DNA from: Thiothrix nivea DSM 5205
GTDB taxonomy: Bacteria > Pseudomonadota > Gammaproteobacteria > Thiotrichales > Thiotrichaceae
Reading direction: 5' to 3'
Length of the DNA stretch: 64,000 nt
Assembly (NCBI RefSeq): GCF_000260135.1
Contig: NZ_JH651384.1
Location: 4,448,693 to 4,512,692 of the forward strand
A program made the translations under genes and the position numbers. This document shows positions 8,972 to 18,100 of this stretch, piece by piece. Position 1 is the stretch's first letter. Every line of letters starts with the position of its first letter. Under the pieces are notes generated by a model. It ran no database searches. It worked only from the letters and a program-made list of their open reading frames with translations, and had not been told where the DNA came from.

Positions 8972-10051
8972 ATGTCCCTTGGCCCGGTTATGCTGGATGT
9001 TGCTGGTACTGAGTTAAGCAGCGAAGATCGCGAATTGTTGCAACATCCCGCCGTCGGCGGCGTGATCCTGTTTGCACGCAATTATGCCAATCCGCAGCAA
9101 CTGGCGGAACTGACAGTCGCCATTCGTGCGCTGCGCGACCCACAACTGCTGGTTGCGGTGGATCAGGAGGGCGGGCGCGTGCAGCGTTTCCGGGAAGGTT
9201 TCCGGCGTCTGCCCCCGGCTGCTGCTTTCGGTCAGCTCTATCATGCATCGCCGGATGCAGGTCGGCGGGCAGCACGCATGGCGGGCTGGTTGATGGCTTC
9301 CGAGTTGCAGGCGGTCGGGGTGGATTTCAGTTTCGCGCCGGTACTGGATGTGGATCGAGGGTTATGCCGCGCCATTGGTGACCGCGCTTTTGCGCAGGAA
9401 AGTGCGGCGGTGGCGCAACTGGCCGCCGCCTGGATGCAGGGTGCAAGGCTGGCCGGAATGGCCTCGGTCGGCAAGCATTTCCCCGGTCACGGCGCGGTGG
9501 AGGCGGATTCCCACCTGACCCTGCCACATGATGAACGCAGTTTCGAGGAACTGTGGGAACAGGATTTGTTACCTTACCGCTATCTGATTGATCAGGGTTT
9601 GGAGGCGGTCATGCCTGCATTGGTGGTTTATCCGGCGATAGACGCACAACCCGCCGGTTTTTCGTCCCGCTGGTTGCAGGACATTTTGCGGCGGAAAATG
9701 GGATTTCAGGGAACCATTATCAGTGATGCGCTGGATATGACGGCGGCGGAAGAGGCTGCCGGTGGTTTTGTGGAACGCTCCAGAGCGGCATTGGCCGCCG
9801 GTACTGATTTGCTGCTGGTCTGCAACAACCGCCCGGCTGCGTTGGATGTGGTGGATGCGTTGGTGGATTACTGCTCTCCCGCAAGCCAAACCCACCTGGC
9901 ACGTCTTTACAGTCGCCATTTCACTTCTCATGAACGTTTGCGGGCGAACCCGTTATGGGCTGAGGCCAATCGCCTGCTGGGTCAACTGGATACAGTCGTT
10001 CATGCTGACCTGATATATGACCCCACTACCCGGGGTGGTACGGTGATTTAA
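8972..10051 (+). CDS. nagZ: Beta-N-acetylhexosaminidase (peptidoglycan recycling)
   Basis: NagZ removes N-acetylglucosamine from GlcNAc-anhydroMur-peptides in the cytoplasm during cell-wall recycling. The start MSLGPVMLDVAG matches the conserved family N-terminus and is preceded by GGAG, so the in-frame ATG at 8957 is rejected. Visible motifs are AVDQEGGRVQR, the glycoside hydrolase family 3 loop KHFPGHG with the following Asp-His (DSH), and the nucleophile segment IISDALDM. At 359 residues it is slightly longer than typical (about 340). The last residues (after DLIYDP) are probably encoded by the end of the adjacent insertion sequence, so the native C-terminus may have been replaced. Confidence 0.93.
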   Translation: MSLGPVMLDVAGTELSSEDRELLQHPAVGGVILFARNYANPQQLAELTVAIRALRDPQLLVAVDQEGGRVQRFREGFRRLPPAAAFGQLYHASPDAGRRAARMAGWLMASELQAVGVDFSFAPVLDVDRGLCRAIGDRAFAQESAAVAQLAAAWMQGARLAGMASVGKHFPGHGAVEADSHLTLPHDERSFEELWEQDLLPYRYLIDQGLEAVMPALVVYPAIDAQPAGFSSRWLQDILRRKMGFQGTIISDALDMTAAEEAAGGFVERSRAALAAGTDLLLVCNNRPAALDVVDALVDYCSPASQTHLARLYSRHFTSHERLRANPLWAEANRLLGQLDTVVHADLIYDPTTRGGTVI

Positions 10052-11382
10052 GGTGATTTACCTCAAAGACATTACCCAAAAACAGGGCGAATCAGAATGT
10101 CCCATTTTGGTAAAGCAGCATTTCTTTCCAGCCTCGCCTCAACAGCCTCCATAGCTTTTTTGCTGAGGGTCACACCCTTCTCATAAACCTTGCGACTGAA
10201 TTCGACCATGGGGTTGATGCCTTTCCAGGTCATGGTTTTTGCCCATTCCAGCAGGGTTTCGGCATCCTTGAGCTGGGTGCCGTTCCAGTGTTGTTCCAGA
10301 ATCCCCCAGCAGCGTTCAATCGGGTTGTACTTGCTGTGGTAAGGCGGGTAGTACAGCAGGTGGACTGTCTTACCGGTATGGTTGGCGAATTCCACCATGC
10401 GCTTGAGGAATTGCGTCCTGATCCCGCTGCTTTCCGGGCCATTGTCCGCTTTGATCTGGATGCACTGGCAGGCGTCCTTGTCAGCAGAAGGCATCTGTTC
10501 CCATACCCGGCACAGGGAATCCACGATGAAGTCACTGGTTTTGCTGGAACTGCCGAAGGTCAGGTAAACCTGCCCACTGTCCTCATCCAGTACGCCAAAA
10601 GGGATGTATTTCTCTTTGCAGCCCATCTCATGGTCAGCGGCTTTATTGTCACCCCGTGTTTTCCCGCCCCGTGAGTAGTCACCGATGTTGACGGTCGCCT
10701 TGCAGTCCATGCTCAGGCGTTTGACCGCCCCATCGGCAAACTGCCCATCGTTGGCCTGGATATTGGCGAAGATGGCGTCGGTTTCTGGAATTTTTTTTGC
10801 GGCTTGGCTTTCTCCACCTTGCGCAGGCGGTAGCCATTCCGGTTGAGTATCCGCGCCATGGTGCTGGGGGCGGGCACTTGTCCACCGCTGAAACCCATGG
10901 CCTGTAACTGCCGGATGGCTTCCGCCGCCGTCAGGCGGGTGTAGGCGATGCTGCTGCGGAATGTCGGGTCTTGCTGGCTATGTGCTTCCGCCAGCGCCAG
11001 CAAGGCGGCTGCCGCTTCCGGCTGGGTTTCCTCCCAGCGCTTCTGGCCACAATACGCCGCCTGCGCACCCACGCAAACCATGCCGTTGCGCTGTTCCTCC
11101 AAACCCAACTGCACCCCCTCCCGACCCCAGCCAAAACACCTTTCAGTCTGGCGGGCGTTGCCTGCACAATATTTCCGGCTCATGTCCGCCTGGAACGCAC
11201 GGCGGGTGCTGCCAGACATTTTCGAGGCCGCCAGTTTCAGGTCGGCTATCTGGGATTCACTCAGGATCGGGTTAGCTGTTTGGGGTTCGGGGGGCATGGG
11301 GATAGGGACTCCGCTTGTCGATAAGACAAGTGTAGCCATTGCGGGGGAATCTTTCAGGGAAATCCCCTAAGTAGGGTTCCTC
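10021..11382 (-). mobile_element. ISAzo13-like insertion sequence (approximate ends)
   Basis: The element carries one frameshifted transposase. Imperfect inverted ends can be proposed. ACCCCACTACCCGGGG near 10020 pairs with the complement of TCCCCTAAGTAGGGTT near 11365-11382. No convincing target duplication was seen, so the borders are tentative. The left end overlaps the 3' end of nagZ. Confidence 0.6.
10072..11339 (-). CDS. ISAzo13-family DDE transposase, two frames joined by -1 shift
   Basis: The first frame (11339 to 10713) carries the helix-turn-helix N-terminus and AAEAIRQLQAMGFSGGQVP. The second continues in the -1 frame as IPETDAIFANIQANDGQFAD and holds the catalytic core: KATVNIGDYSRGG, the second Asp in IKADNGPESSG, and PYHSKYNPIERCWG leading to the Glu. 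The switch falls on a run of eight A (10791-10798 on the complementary strand), a classic slippery site. Slipping back one base there joins the two halves smoothly. This may be programmed frameshifting, in which case the element could be active, or a simple mutation. Confidence 0.88.
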
Positions 11383-11440
11383 CCAACAATACCTTCGCCA
11401 CTAAGCGTACTGAACGCCGATAAGTGGGATTCTTGCAAGG

Positions 11441-13099
11441 TTATTCCTCAATGTAGCCTAGTTTTTCCAGTTTCAGCAGCAATTGGTGGGCGCACTCATC
11501 CGCTGAAATTTCTGTGGTGTCTAACCGCAGCTCAGGGTTTTCCGGCACTTCATACGGGTCATCAATGCCGGTGAACTGTTTGAGCAGCCCGGCGCGCGCC
11601 TTGGCGTACAGCCCCTTGCGGTCGCGGCGCTCGCATTCTTCCAGCGGGGTGGAAACATACACCTCGACAAAGCCGCCCACCGCCTCGATCATTTCGCGCA
11701 CTTCGCGACGAATACGGGTGTAAGGCGCAATCGGTGCACAGATGGCGATGCCGCCGTTTTTGGTGATTTCACTGGCGACGAAACCGATCCGGCGGATATT
11801 GAGGTCGCGGTGTTCCTTGGAGAACGTCAGCTCGCTGGACAGGTTCTTGCGCACCACATCACCGTCCAGCAGGGTGACCGGACGACCGCCCATTTCCAGT
11901 AGCTTGATGCGCAGCGCGTTGGCGACGGTGGATTTGCCGGAGCCGGACAAGCCGGTGAAAAATACCGTGAAACCCTGCTGATGACGTGGCGGGCAGGCTT
12001 TGCGGATTTCTTGCAGAATGGCGGGCAGGGTAAACCATGCCGGAACCGGCTGACCGTTGCGCAGGCGGCGCAGTAACGCCGCTTCGTCCATATTCGCCGT
12101 AGTTTCGCCGGTGTTCGTCTGGCGGGCCGGGACATATTCTGCACGTTCCGACACGTAGGTCAGGGCTGGTGCTTCCACAATTTCTATCCCCATTTCGGCG
12201 GCATATTCACTGCAAAGCCGCAAGGCAGCTTCCGGTGTATAAAAGCCGGGTTGCCCATTGGTGTCCATGGGGCTGGCGTGATGGCGTTCGACCATGAAAT
12301 GTGTGCAGCCGTAGTTCTTGCGGATCAGGGCATGCCACAGGGCTTCGCGCGGCCCGGCCATACGCATTGCCAGATTGATCAGGCTGAGGGCGGTGGTTTG
12401 CTCGGGATAGGTGGAAAGTGTGTGTTCATGGCAGCGCATCTGGGTAAAGTGGTCGAAGCAATGGTTCTGGAGGCCGCCAGTGGTTGGGTGCAGCAACAGG
12501 TTGGCTTCCAGCTCCCGCGCCCGCCAGGTTGTTTGCGCCTGTTGCAGACAGTGTATGGGACGGTGGGTATGACAGGCGAGTATGCGCCGCCAGCCCAGTT
12601 GGTGGAAATGCGCTTTCAGTTCTGCCGGGGTATGCCGCCGGTGGAGGAAGTCGTAATGTTGTGGCAGTTCTACCAGTTCCAGTTTACCGCCCAGGTAATA
12701 CTCGCCGCTGCGGTGCAACAGGTGATCCACGCCCGGATGATACGGGTCGGTCGTGCCGTAAACCTGCCATGCTTCATGTAATTTGTCCGGCTGCCAGATG
12801 TCGGTGACTGTCATGAGGGCGATAACGACAAACTCAGGGTCGCGTAGCACGATCTGTTGGCCGTGTGTCAGTGTCTGCGCGAACTGGCGGGAAACATCCA
12901 GCGTCACCGGCATCGGCCATAGCTCTCCGGAGGTGAGCCGCATGCCGTCCACTACACTGACGTAATCCTGTTGGGTAAGGAAACCCCGCAAGGGGGTAAA
13001 CGCACCGTTCAGCAGCAGCTCCGTGTCGCTGAGCTGGCGGGGCGTCAGGTTCCAGATGGGTAAGTCCGCCGTGTTGGCTGATTGCTTGGTTTGGCTCAT
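11441..13099 (-). CDS. Bifunctional ATP sulfurylase-like / APS kinase fusion (PAPS supply)
   Basis: The 552-residue protein joins a sulfate adenylyltransferase-like domain (residues 1-350) to an APS kinase. The kinase looks intact: P-loop GLSGSGKST, DGDVVRKNLS and GLYAKARAG. In the sulfurylase part the fold is recognisable (AGPREALWHALIRKNYGCTHF), but the active-site signatures differ. ACHTHRPIHCLQQ stands where QxRNPxHxxH is usual, and VERHHAS replaces GRDHAG. Sulfurylase activity is therefore doubtful or altered, while 3'-phosphorylation of APS to PAPS is likely. PAPS is the donor for the many sulfotransferases nearby. The start with AGGA upstream is preferred over the in-frame ATG at 13168, which lies inside the shared promoter element. 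Confidence 0.85.
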   Translation of the reverse strand: MSQTKQSANTADLPIWNLTPRQLSDTELLLNGAFTPLRGFLTQQDYVSVVDGMRLTSGELWPMPVTLDVSRQFAQTLTHGQQIVLRDPEFVVIALMTVTDIWQPDKLHEAWQVYGTTDPYHPGVDHLLHRSGEYYLGGKLELVELPQHYDFLHRRHTPAELKAHFHQLGWRRILACHTHRPIHCLQQAQTTWRARELEANLLLHPTTGGLQNHCFDHFTQMRCHEHTLSTYPEQTTALSLINLAMRMAGPREALWHALIRKNYGCTHFMVERHHASPMDTNGQPGFYTPEAALRLCSEYAAEMGIEIVEAPALTYVSERAEYVPARQTNTGETTANMDEAALLRRLRNGQPVPAWFTLPAILQEIRKACPPRHQQGFTVFFTGLSGSGKSTVANALRIKLLEMGGRPVTLLDGDVVRKNLSSELTFSKEHRDLNIRRIGFVASEITKNGGIAICAPIAPYTRIRREVREMIEAVGGFVEVYVSTPLEECERRDRKGLYAKARAGLLKQFTGIDDPYEVPENPELRLDTTEISADECAHQLLLKLEKLGYIEE

Positions 13100-13156
13100 G
13101 CCGCTTGTCCTGAGGGTTTCGTAAAAGCGTGTTGCAGGGGGGTGGATAATCTGATG

Positions 13157-13212
13157 GAAATTTAGCACAAGCTGTATGCTACGGGGTTATTACGCAACAC
13201 TTCTTAACATTT
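13157..13212 (-). promoter_or_regulatory. Shared promoter element, copy 2
   Basis: GAAATTTAGCAC (13157-13168), 25 bp, then GCAACACTTCTTAACATTT (13194-13212): the same blocks and spacing as upstream of the metal ATPase, with one base different. It lies between the exporter-methyltransferase gene and the Sat-CysC start. The latter therefore probably has its own promoter rather than only operon read-through. Confidence 0.65.
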
Positions 13213-15164
13213 CAGCCGACACGCCGGGCGATCACCTGCACCACCGCGCTCATGCCGTGATGCCATTTCCCTTCGTGGATTTCACGCGTGGTTTCCAGTG
13301 CATGGATAAACTCCAGCCCTTTAAGTTCCTCACGCAGCGACGCCAGGTTCATCATCAGCGCTTCCACTGGCGGGCCGCCGGTGCCGTATTTCAGTTGCGC
13401 GGGCGTGTAGGCTTCCAGAATGAAGATGCCACCGGGGCGTAACGCCTTCACCACTTGCTGATGTAACCGCCTGCGCATTTGCACGGGCATATGGCAAAAA
13501 ATGGAGACGACCGTATCCCAGCGCCTGGCTTCAAACCGGTAATTATCGAGGTTGTTATGCACGGTTTCGATGTCCACCTGTTTTTCCCGCGCCAGTTTGC
13601 GGGCTTTTTCCAGCGCGGCGGCGGAGGCGTCCAGCGCGGTTACGCGATGCCCCAGCCCGGCCAGAAAGACGGCATTGCGGCCTTCGCCTTCGCCGATGCT
13701 CAGGGTGTCGCCCACCGGCAGTTCAGCGGCGTGCTCGCGCAGGAAATCATTCGGTTCCGTGCCGAACAGGTACTCGTCGGTGGCGTAGCGTTCTTCCCAC
13801 ATGGCTTTTCTCCTTTGCTCGGCCTGGCGGGCGTTGGTTCCACGGCGGCACTTGCGCTTGATCCAGAGGAATGCGCCGACGCCCACCAGGACATTGGCGA
13901 CGGCATTCGCCAGGAAAATGCCTTCCAGCCCCAACCATTGGGACAGCAGCCACGCCAGCGGCAGGTAAACCAGCAACAGGCGCAGCAAGGTCATGAGCAG
14001 CGCGGGGTGTGGATTGCCGGTACCGTTGGAGACGCTGCTGGTCATCATGATGGTTCCCAGCAGCCCGAACGTGACCGGCACGATGTAAAGGTAGTGTTTG
14101 GCGGCGGCTATTGCCTCCGGATCCCGGGTAAACAATCCGATCAGTGGCTCTGCGGCCACCCATAGCAGGACAGCGAACAACAACCCCCACAGCCAGGCAA
14201 AGCGGAAACTCAGATCCAGCGCCCGGTTAAGCCGGTCGAGTTTGCGCGCGCCCCAGTTTTGTCCGGCGAAAGGAGCCAGGCTGGTTGCCAGTGCGCCGAA
14301 CGCAATCAGCCCCAGCGACTCGATACGCGCAGCGATGCTGTACCCGGCAATGGCGTCAGCGCCGTATTGGGCGATCAGCCAGGTGGTGATCGCGGTGGCG
14401 ACCGGGGCAATCAGGTTGGTGCCCGCCGAGGGAACCGCGATCCGTAAAATATCCCGCCAGCTTTGCACGACCCCTTGCCGCAGGGCTTGTAGGGAAAGAA
14501 ATTTCAGTTTGACGCCCAACACGTACAACATGATGGTGCAGGCGACCACGTAGGCGCACAGCGTCGCCAGCGCCGCACCCTGCAATTCCATGCGCGGAAA
14601 GCCGAACAGGCCGAAAATGAAAACCGGATCCAGCACCAGGTTGGTCAGCGCCACGCCCATCATCACGTAACTGGGCAAACGGGTATTGCCCGCCGCGCGG
14701 ATGCCCGCATTGCCCACCATCGGCACCACCACCAGAAAACCGCCCAGATACCAAACTCCCATGTAGTCACGAATCAGCGGCAACAAACGTTCCGGTGCGC
14801 CCAGCAGGCGGAATACCGGTTCCAGCGTCAGCAGGCCGACCACCGCGAACACCAATGCGATAGCCAGGGCAATAATCAGGGATTGCGTACTGTAACTGCG
14901 TACCCAGTCCGTGCGTTCACTGCCGATGGCTTGCGCAATGACCGCAGACGTACCGGTTCCCACCCCGAACGCCAGGCTGCCGATGATCATCACCACCGGG
15001 AAGGTGAAGCCCATCGCCGCCAGTGCATCTGTGCCCAACTGGCCGACATACCAAGTATCGGCCAAGTGCATGGCCATGATGGCGAGGATGCCCCAGATGG
15101 TGGGGATACTCATCGCCAGCAAGTGTTGGCGTTCGCTGCCGTGGGTGAGGTCGCGCTGAATCAT
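13212..15164 (-). CDS. MATE-family exporter joined in frame to a TehB-like methyltransferase
   Basis: Residues 1-445 form a 12-helix MATE (multidrug and toxin extrusion) transporter (AMHLADTWYVGQLGTDALAAMG at the start). They are followed without a stop by a class I methyltransferase from MWEERYATDEYLFG (SAM motif LSIGEGEGRNAVFLA). At the domain border a strong Shine-Dalgarno (AAAGGAGA) precedes the ATG at 13802. The 196-residue methyltransferase can therefore be made alone, or the two were separate genes whose stop codon was lost. The gene lies 23 bp after the large NRPS gene in the same direction, so the exporter half probably moves the NRPS product out. The methyltransferase may modify that product or be a passenger. 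Confidence 0.85.
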   Translation of the reverse strand: MIQRDLTHGSERQHLLAMSIPTIWGILAIMAMHLADTWYVGQLGTDALAAMGFTFPVVMIIGSLAFGVGTGTSAVIAQAIGSERTDWVRSYSTQSLIIALAIALVFAVVGLLTLEPVFRLLGAPERLLPLIRDYMGVWYLGGFLVVVPMVGNAGIRAAGNTRLPSYVMMGVALTNLVLDPVFIFGLFGFPRMELQGAALATLCAYVVACTIMLYVLGVKLKFLSLQALRQGVVQSWRDILRIAVPSAGTNLIAPVATAITTWLIAQYGADAIAGYSIAARIESLGLIAFGALATSLAPFAGQNWGARKLDRLNRALDLSFRFAWLWGLLFAVLLWVAAEPLIGLFTRDPEAIAAAKHYLYIVPVTFGLLGTIMMTSSVSNGTGNPHPALLMTLLRLLLVYLPLAWLLSQWLGLEGIFLANAVANVLVGVGAFLWIKRKCRRGTNARQAEQRRKAMWEERYATDEYLFGTEPNDFLREHAAELPVGDTLSIGEGEGRNAVFLAGLGHRVTALDASAAALEKARKLAREKQVDIETVHNNLDNYRFEARRWDTVVSIFCHMPVQMRRRLHQQVVKALRPGGIFILEAYTPAQLKYGTGGPPVEALMMNLASLREELKGLEFIHALETTREIHEGKWHHGMSAVVQVIARRVG

Positions 15165-15187
15165 GCTGCTTTAAGATTCAACATTGT

Positions 15188-18100
15188 TTAAAACTCCTCA
15201 TCTTCCCGTTCTTCCTCATCCACTTTCGGCTGACTTGCAAATACACCCTGGTAGAAAGCCGTATCGTTTGCCCCCGCATCCTCATCAGGAATTCCGCCCA
15301 CCAGCGAATGCACCAGCACCTGCGAATCATCCAGCGTGAACAGATGCCTGACCCGGTTGAAATCCAGCTCGCCGATTTCGCAAACCCCCAGATTGGCATT
15401 GGGCGCATGATGGCGCAGCAGCTGGGAGATGTTGCCTGCTTCCAGGGTGGAGAAATGCAGCGCCAGTTCCTGGTACATCGGCGCAATCGCTGCCAGTTGT
15501 GAAATCAGGAAGATGGCGAAAGCCGCCCGTTGATAGGTTGGGCGATTGATATGCGGGTTATAGATGCACTCATCCAGCTCGTCTTCCGAGAGCAGGATCA
15601 GGCGATGCTCCCGAGGGTGGTAGTAATAGAGGCCGCCAATCAGCGATTCCACCCGGTTTGGCTTGATATAGACGTAGGTTTGCAACGGGTACAAGCCGCC
15701 CGCCGAGCCATACAGGTATTTGGGTTGCTGCCGCAAAGTTTGCTGGCGCAGGCAGCTGAGCAAGTCGCTGAAGTTTGCCAAAGCAATGGGTTCGGCTGAA
15801 TAGTGCCGGTAACTACGCAGCCTGGCATACAAATCATCCAACGCTGTCGAGCCGGGCAGTGGTATGGAGGGTGCATCCAATTGGCGGATGCCATGTTGAG
15901 CCTGCTTGAAGGCGGCGCGTTCCGCCGGATCGGTAATGAAGTGGAATTGTTCCAGTAGCGAATGGCTGGGCAGGGCGTGTACCTGCATGGCCGGTTGGCT
16001 GTCAGCTTCAGACCCGCCGTGGATCTCCTGGTAGACGCTGATTAATCCCTGTACTGTCGGATCGGTGTAAAACGCATCAATTTGGGGGCGGAAACCTAGC
16101 CCCATTTCCAACTGGTTGACGATGCGCATCATGTGGATGGACGTCGCGCCAAAATTGAAAATATTGTCATTCGGAGCAATACCGCTTCGTTCCAGCACGC
16201 TTTCGACAATGTCGAGAATCTGGCTGGCGATGCCGGAGGAAGTTGCTGTTGCCTGTGCTGATTTACCGTTGACGGTTGGCGCTGATTCCAGGGTGCTTAC
16301 CTTTGCGGGGTCGGGCAACGCCTTGCGGTCAACTTTGCCGTTGGTGCTCAGTGGCAAATCCCGCAGGGGGATGTAGACGGTGGGAACCATGTACGCGGGG
16401 ATTTTCCGCCGCAGGAAGCTTCGCAGTTCATCGGCTTGCAGGTTTTCAGTGGATTCCGCGATGCAGTAAGCGACCAGTTGCTTTTCGGCATGGACTTCGC
16501 CCCTGGCGTCCACAACGGCGGTCTTGATGGCGGGATGCTGCATCAGCGCGGCTTCGATCTCGCCGATTTCCACCCGGAAGCCCTGAATCTTCACTTGGAA
16601 GTCTTCACGCCCCAGGAATTCGATATTGCCGTCCGGCAGGTAGCGGCCCAGGTCGCCGGTGCAATACAGGCGTTCGCCGGTTCCGGGGTGGGTGATGAAC
16701 GCCTTGTCGGTTTTTTCGGTGTCGCGCCAGTAGCCTTTGGCCAGCCCGACGCCGCCGATATACAGCTTGCCGGGAACCCACACGGGGCAGTCTTCCAGCG
16801 CCGAATTCAGCACGTGGAACTGCTGGTTCAGCATCGGTTTGCCGTAAGGGATGCTGCTCCATGCCGGTTTGACTTGCGTAATGGGGTAGAGGATCGACCA
16901 AATGGAGGCTTCGGTCGCGCCTCCCAGACTGATGACCTGCGGCTGGTTGCAGTGCCTTTGGATACGTTCAGGCAGGGTAACCGGAATCCAGTCGCCACTC
17001 ATCATGACCAGGCGCAGGGAGTCCATGTCCGCGTCGGGATGGCTTTCCACGTAATCGGCCAGCAGGCCGACGAAGGCGGGGACTGTGTTCCAGATGGTCA
17101 CCTGATGCCCGTTGATTAGCTTCACCCATTGCGGCGGGTTGCGTACATCAGCGGCTTGCGGCATCACCACCGCACCGCCCGCCGCCAACAGGCCGAAAAT
17201 ATCATATACGGACAGGTCGAAGTTCAGCGCCGACAGGCCGATGGCGCGATCTGCGGGGGTGACATTGAAACGGGCATTGATGTCGAGAATGGTGTTGACT
17301 GCGCCACGGTGGTCGATCATCACGCCTTTGGGCAGGCCGGTGGAGCCGGAGGTGAAAATGATGTAAGCCAGATCGGTTGGTTGCTGGCGAATTTCCGGCA
17401 GGGTGGCGCTTTCGTTCGTCAGTGAGCCGTCATCCACGCACACGATTCGGGTGTCTTGCGGCCAGTTCATCAGGCTGTGCAGGCTGCTTTCGGTCAACAC
17501 CACATCCACTTGGCCGAATTCCAGCAGGTAGTGGAAACGTTCTTCCGGCAGGGAAGGGTCAACCGGCAGGTAGGCCGCGCCTGATGTCAGAATCCCCATA
17601 AGCGCCGCGACCTGTTGCCAACCTTTTTCCATCACTACCGCAACCAGCTGGTTGGGTTGCACGCCCAGTGTTTGCAGGCGATGGCCAATCCGGTTGGAAA
17701 GCTCGTACAGTTCCTGATAGCTCAGCGTGCGTTCGGCGGCGATAACCGCAGGAGCGTGCGGGCGTTGTGCAACCTGCTTATGGAACAGGGTGTGCATCAA
17801 TTCGTCGGCAATCGGTGCGTCCGTGGCATTGGCGGCGTGGCGCTGCTCCAGTTGCGCCGGTGTCAACAGGCGTTTAGCAGTATCCGGCCAGCGTTCCCGC
17901 CAGGCGCTTTCCTCACTCAGCAGCTTTTGCAGGCAGCCCAGATAGGCGTCGAACATGGCGTCCATCATGCCCGCCGGGAACAGGGTGTCGACCACATTCC
18001 AGCGGCACAGCAAACCGCCGCCCTCCTCGAAGGCGATGTGGTCGAACCAGATTTGTGGGGTCTGCGCAACGTTGAAAGCGACTTCGCCTAGCCAGTCGGT

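Noticed and set aside
13100-13168. Upstream start for the Sat-CysC protein
   Set aside because: The 23 extra residues fall in the shared promoter element and lack a ribosome site.
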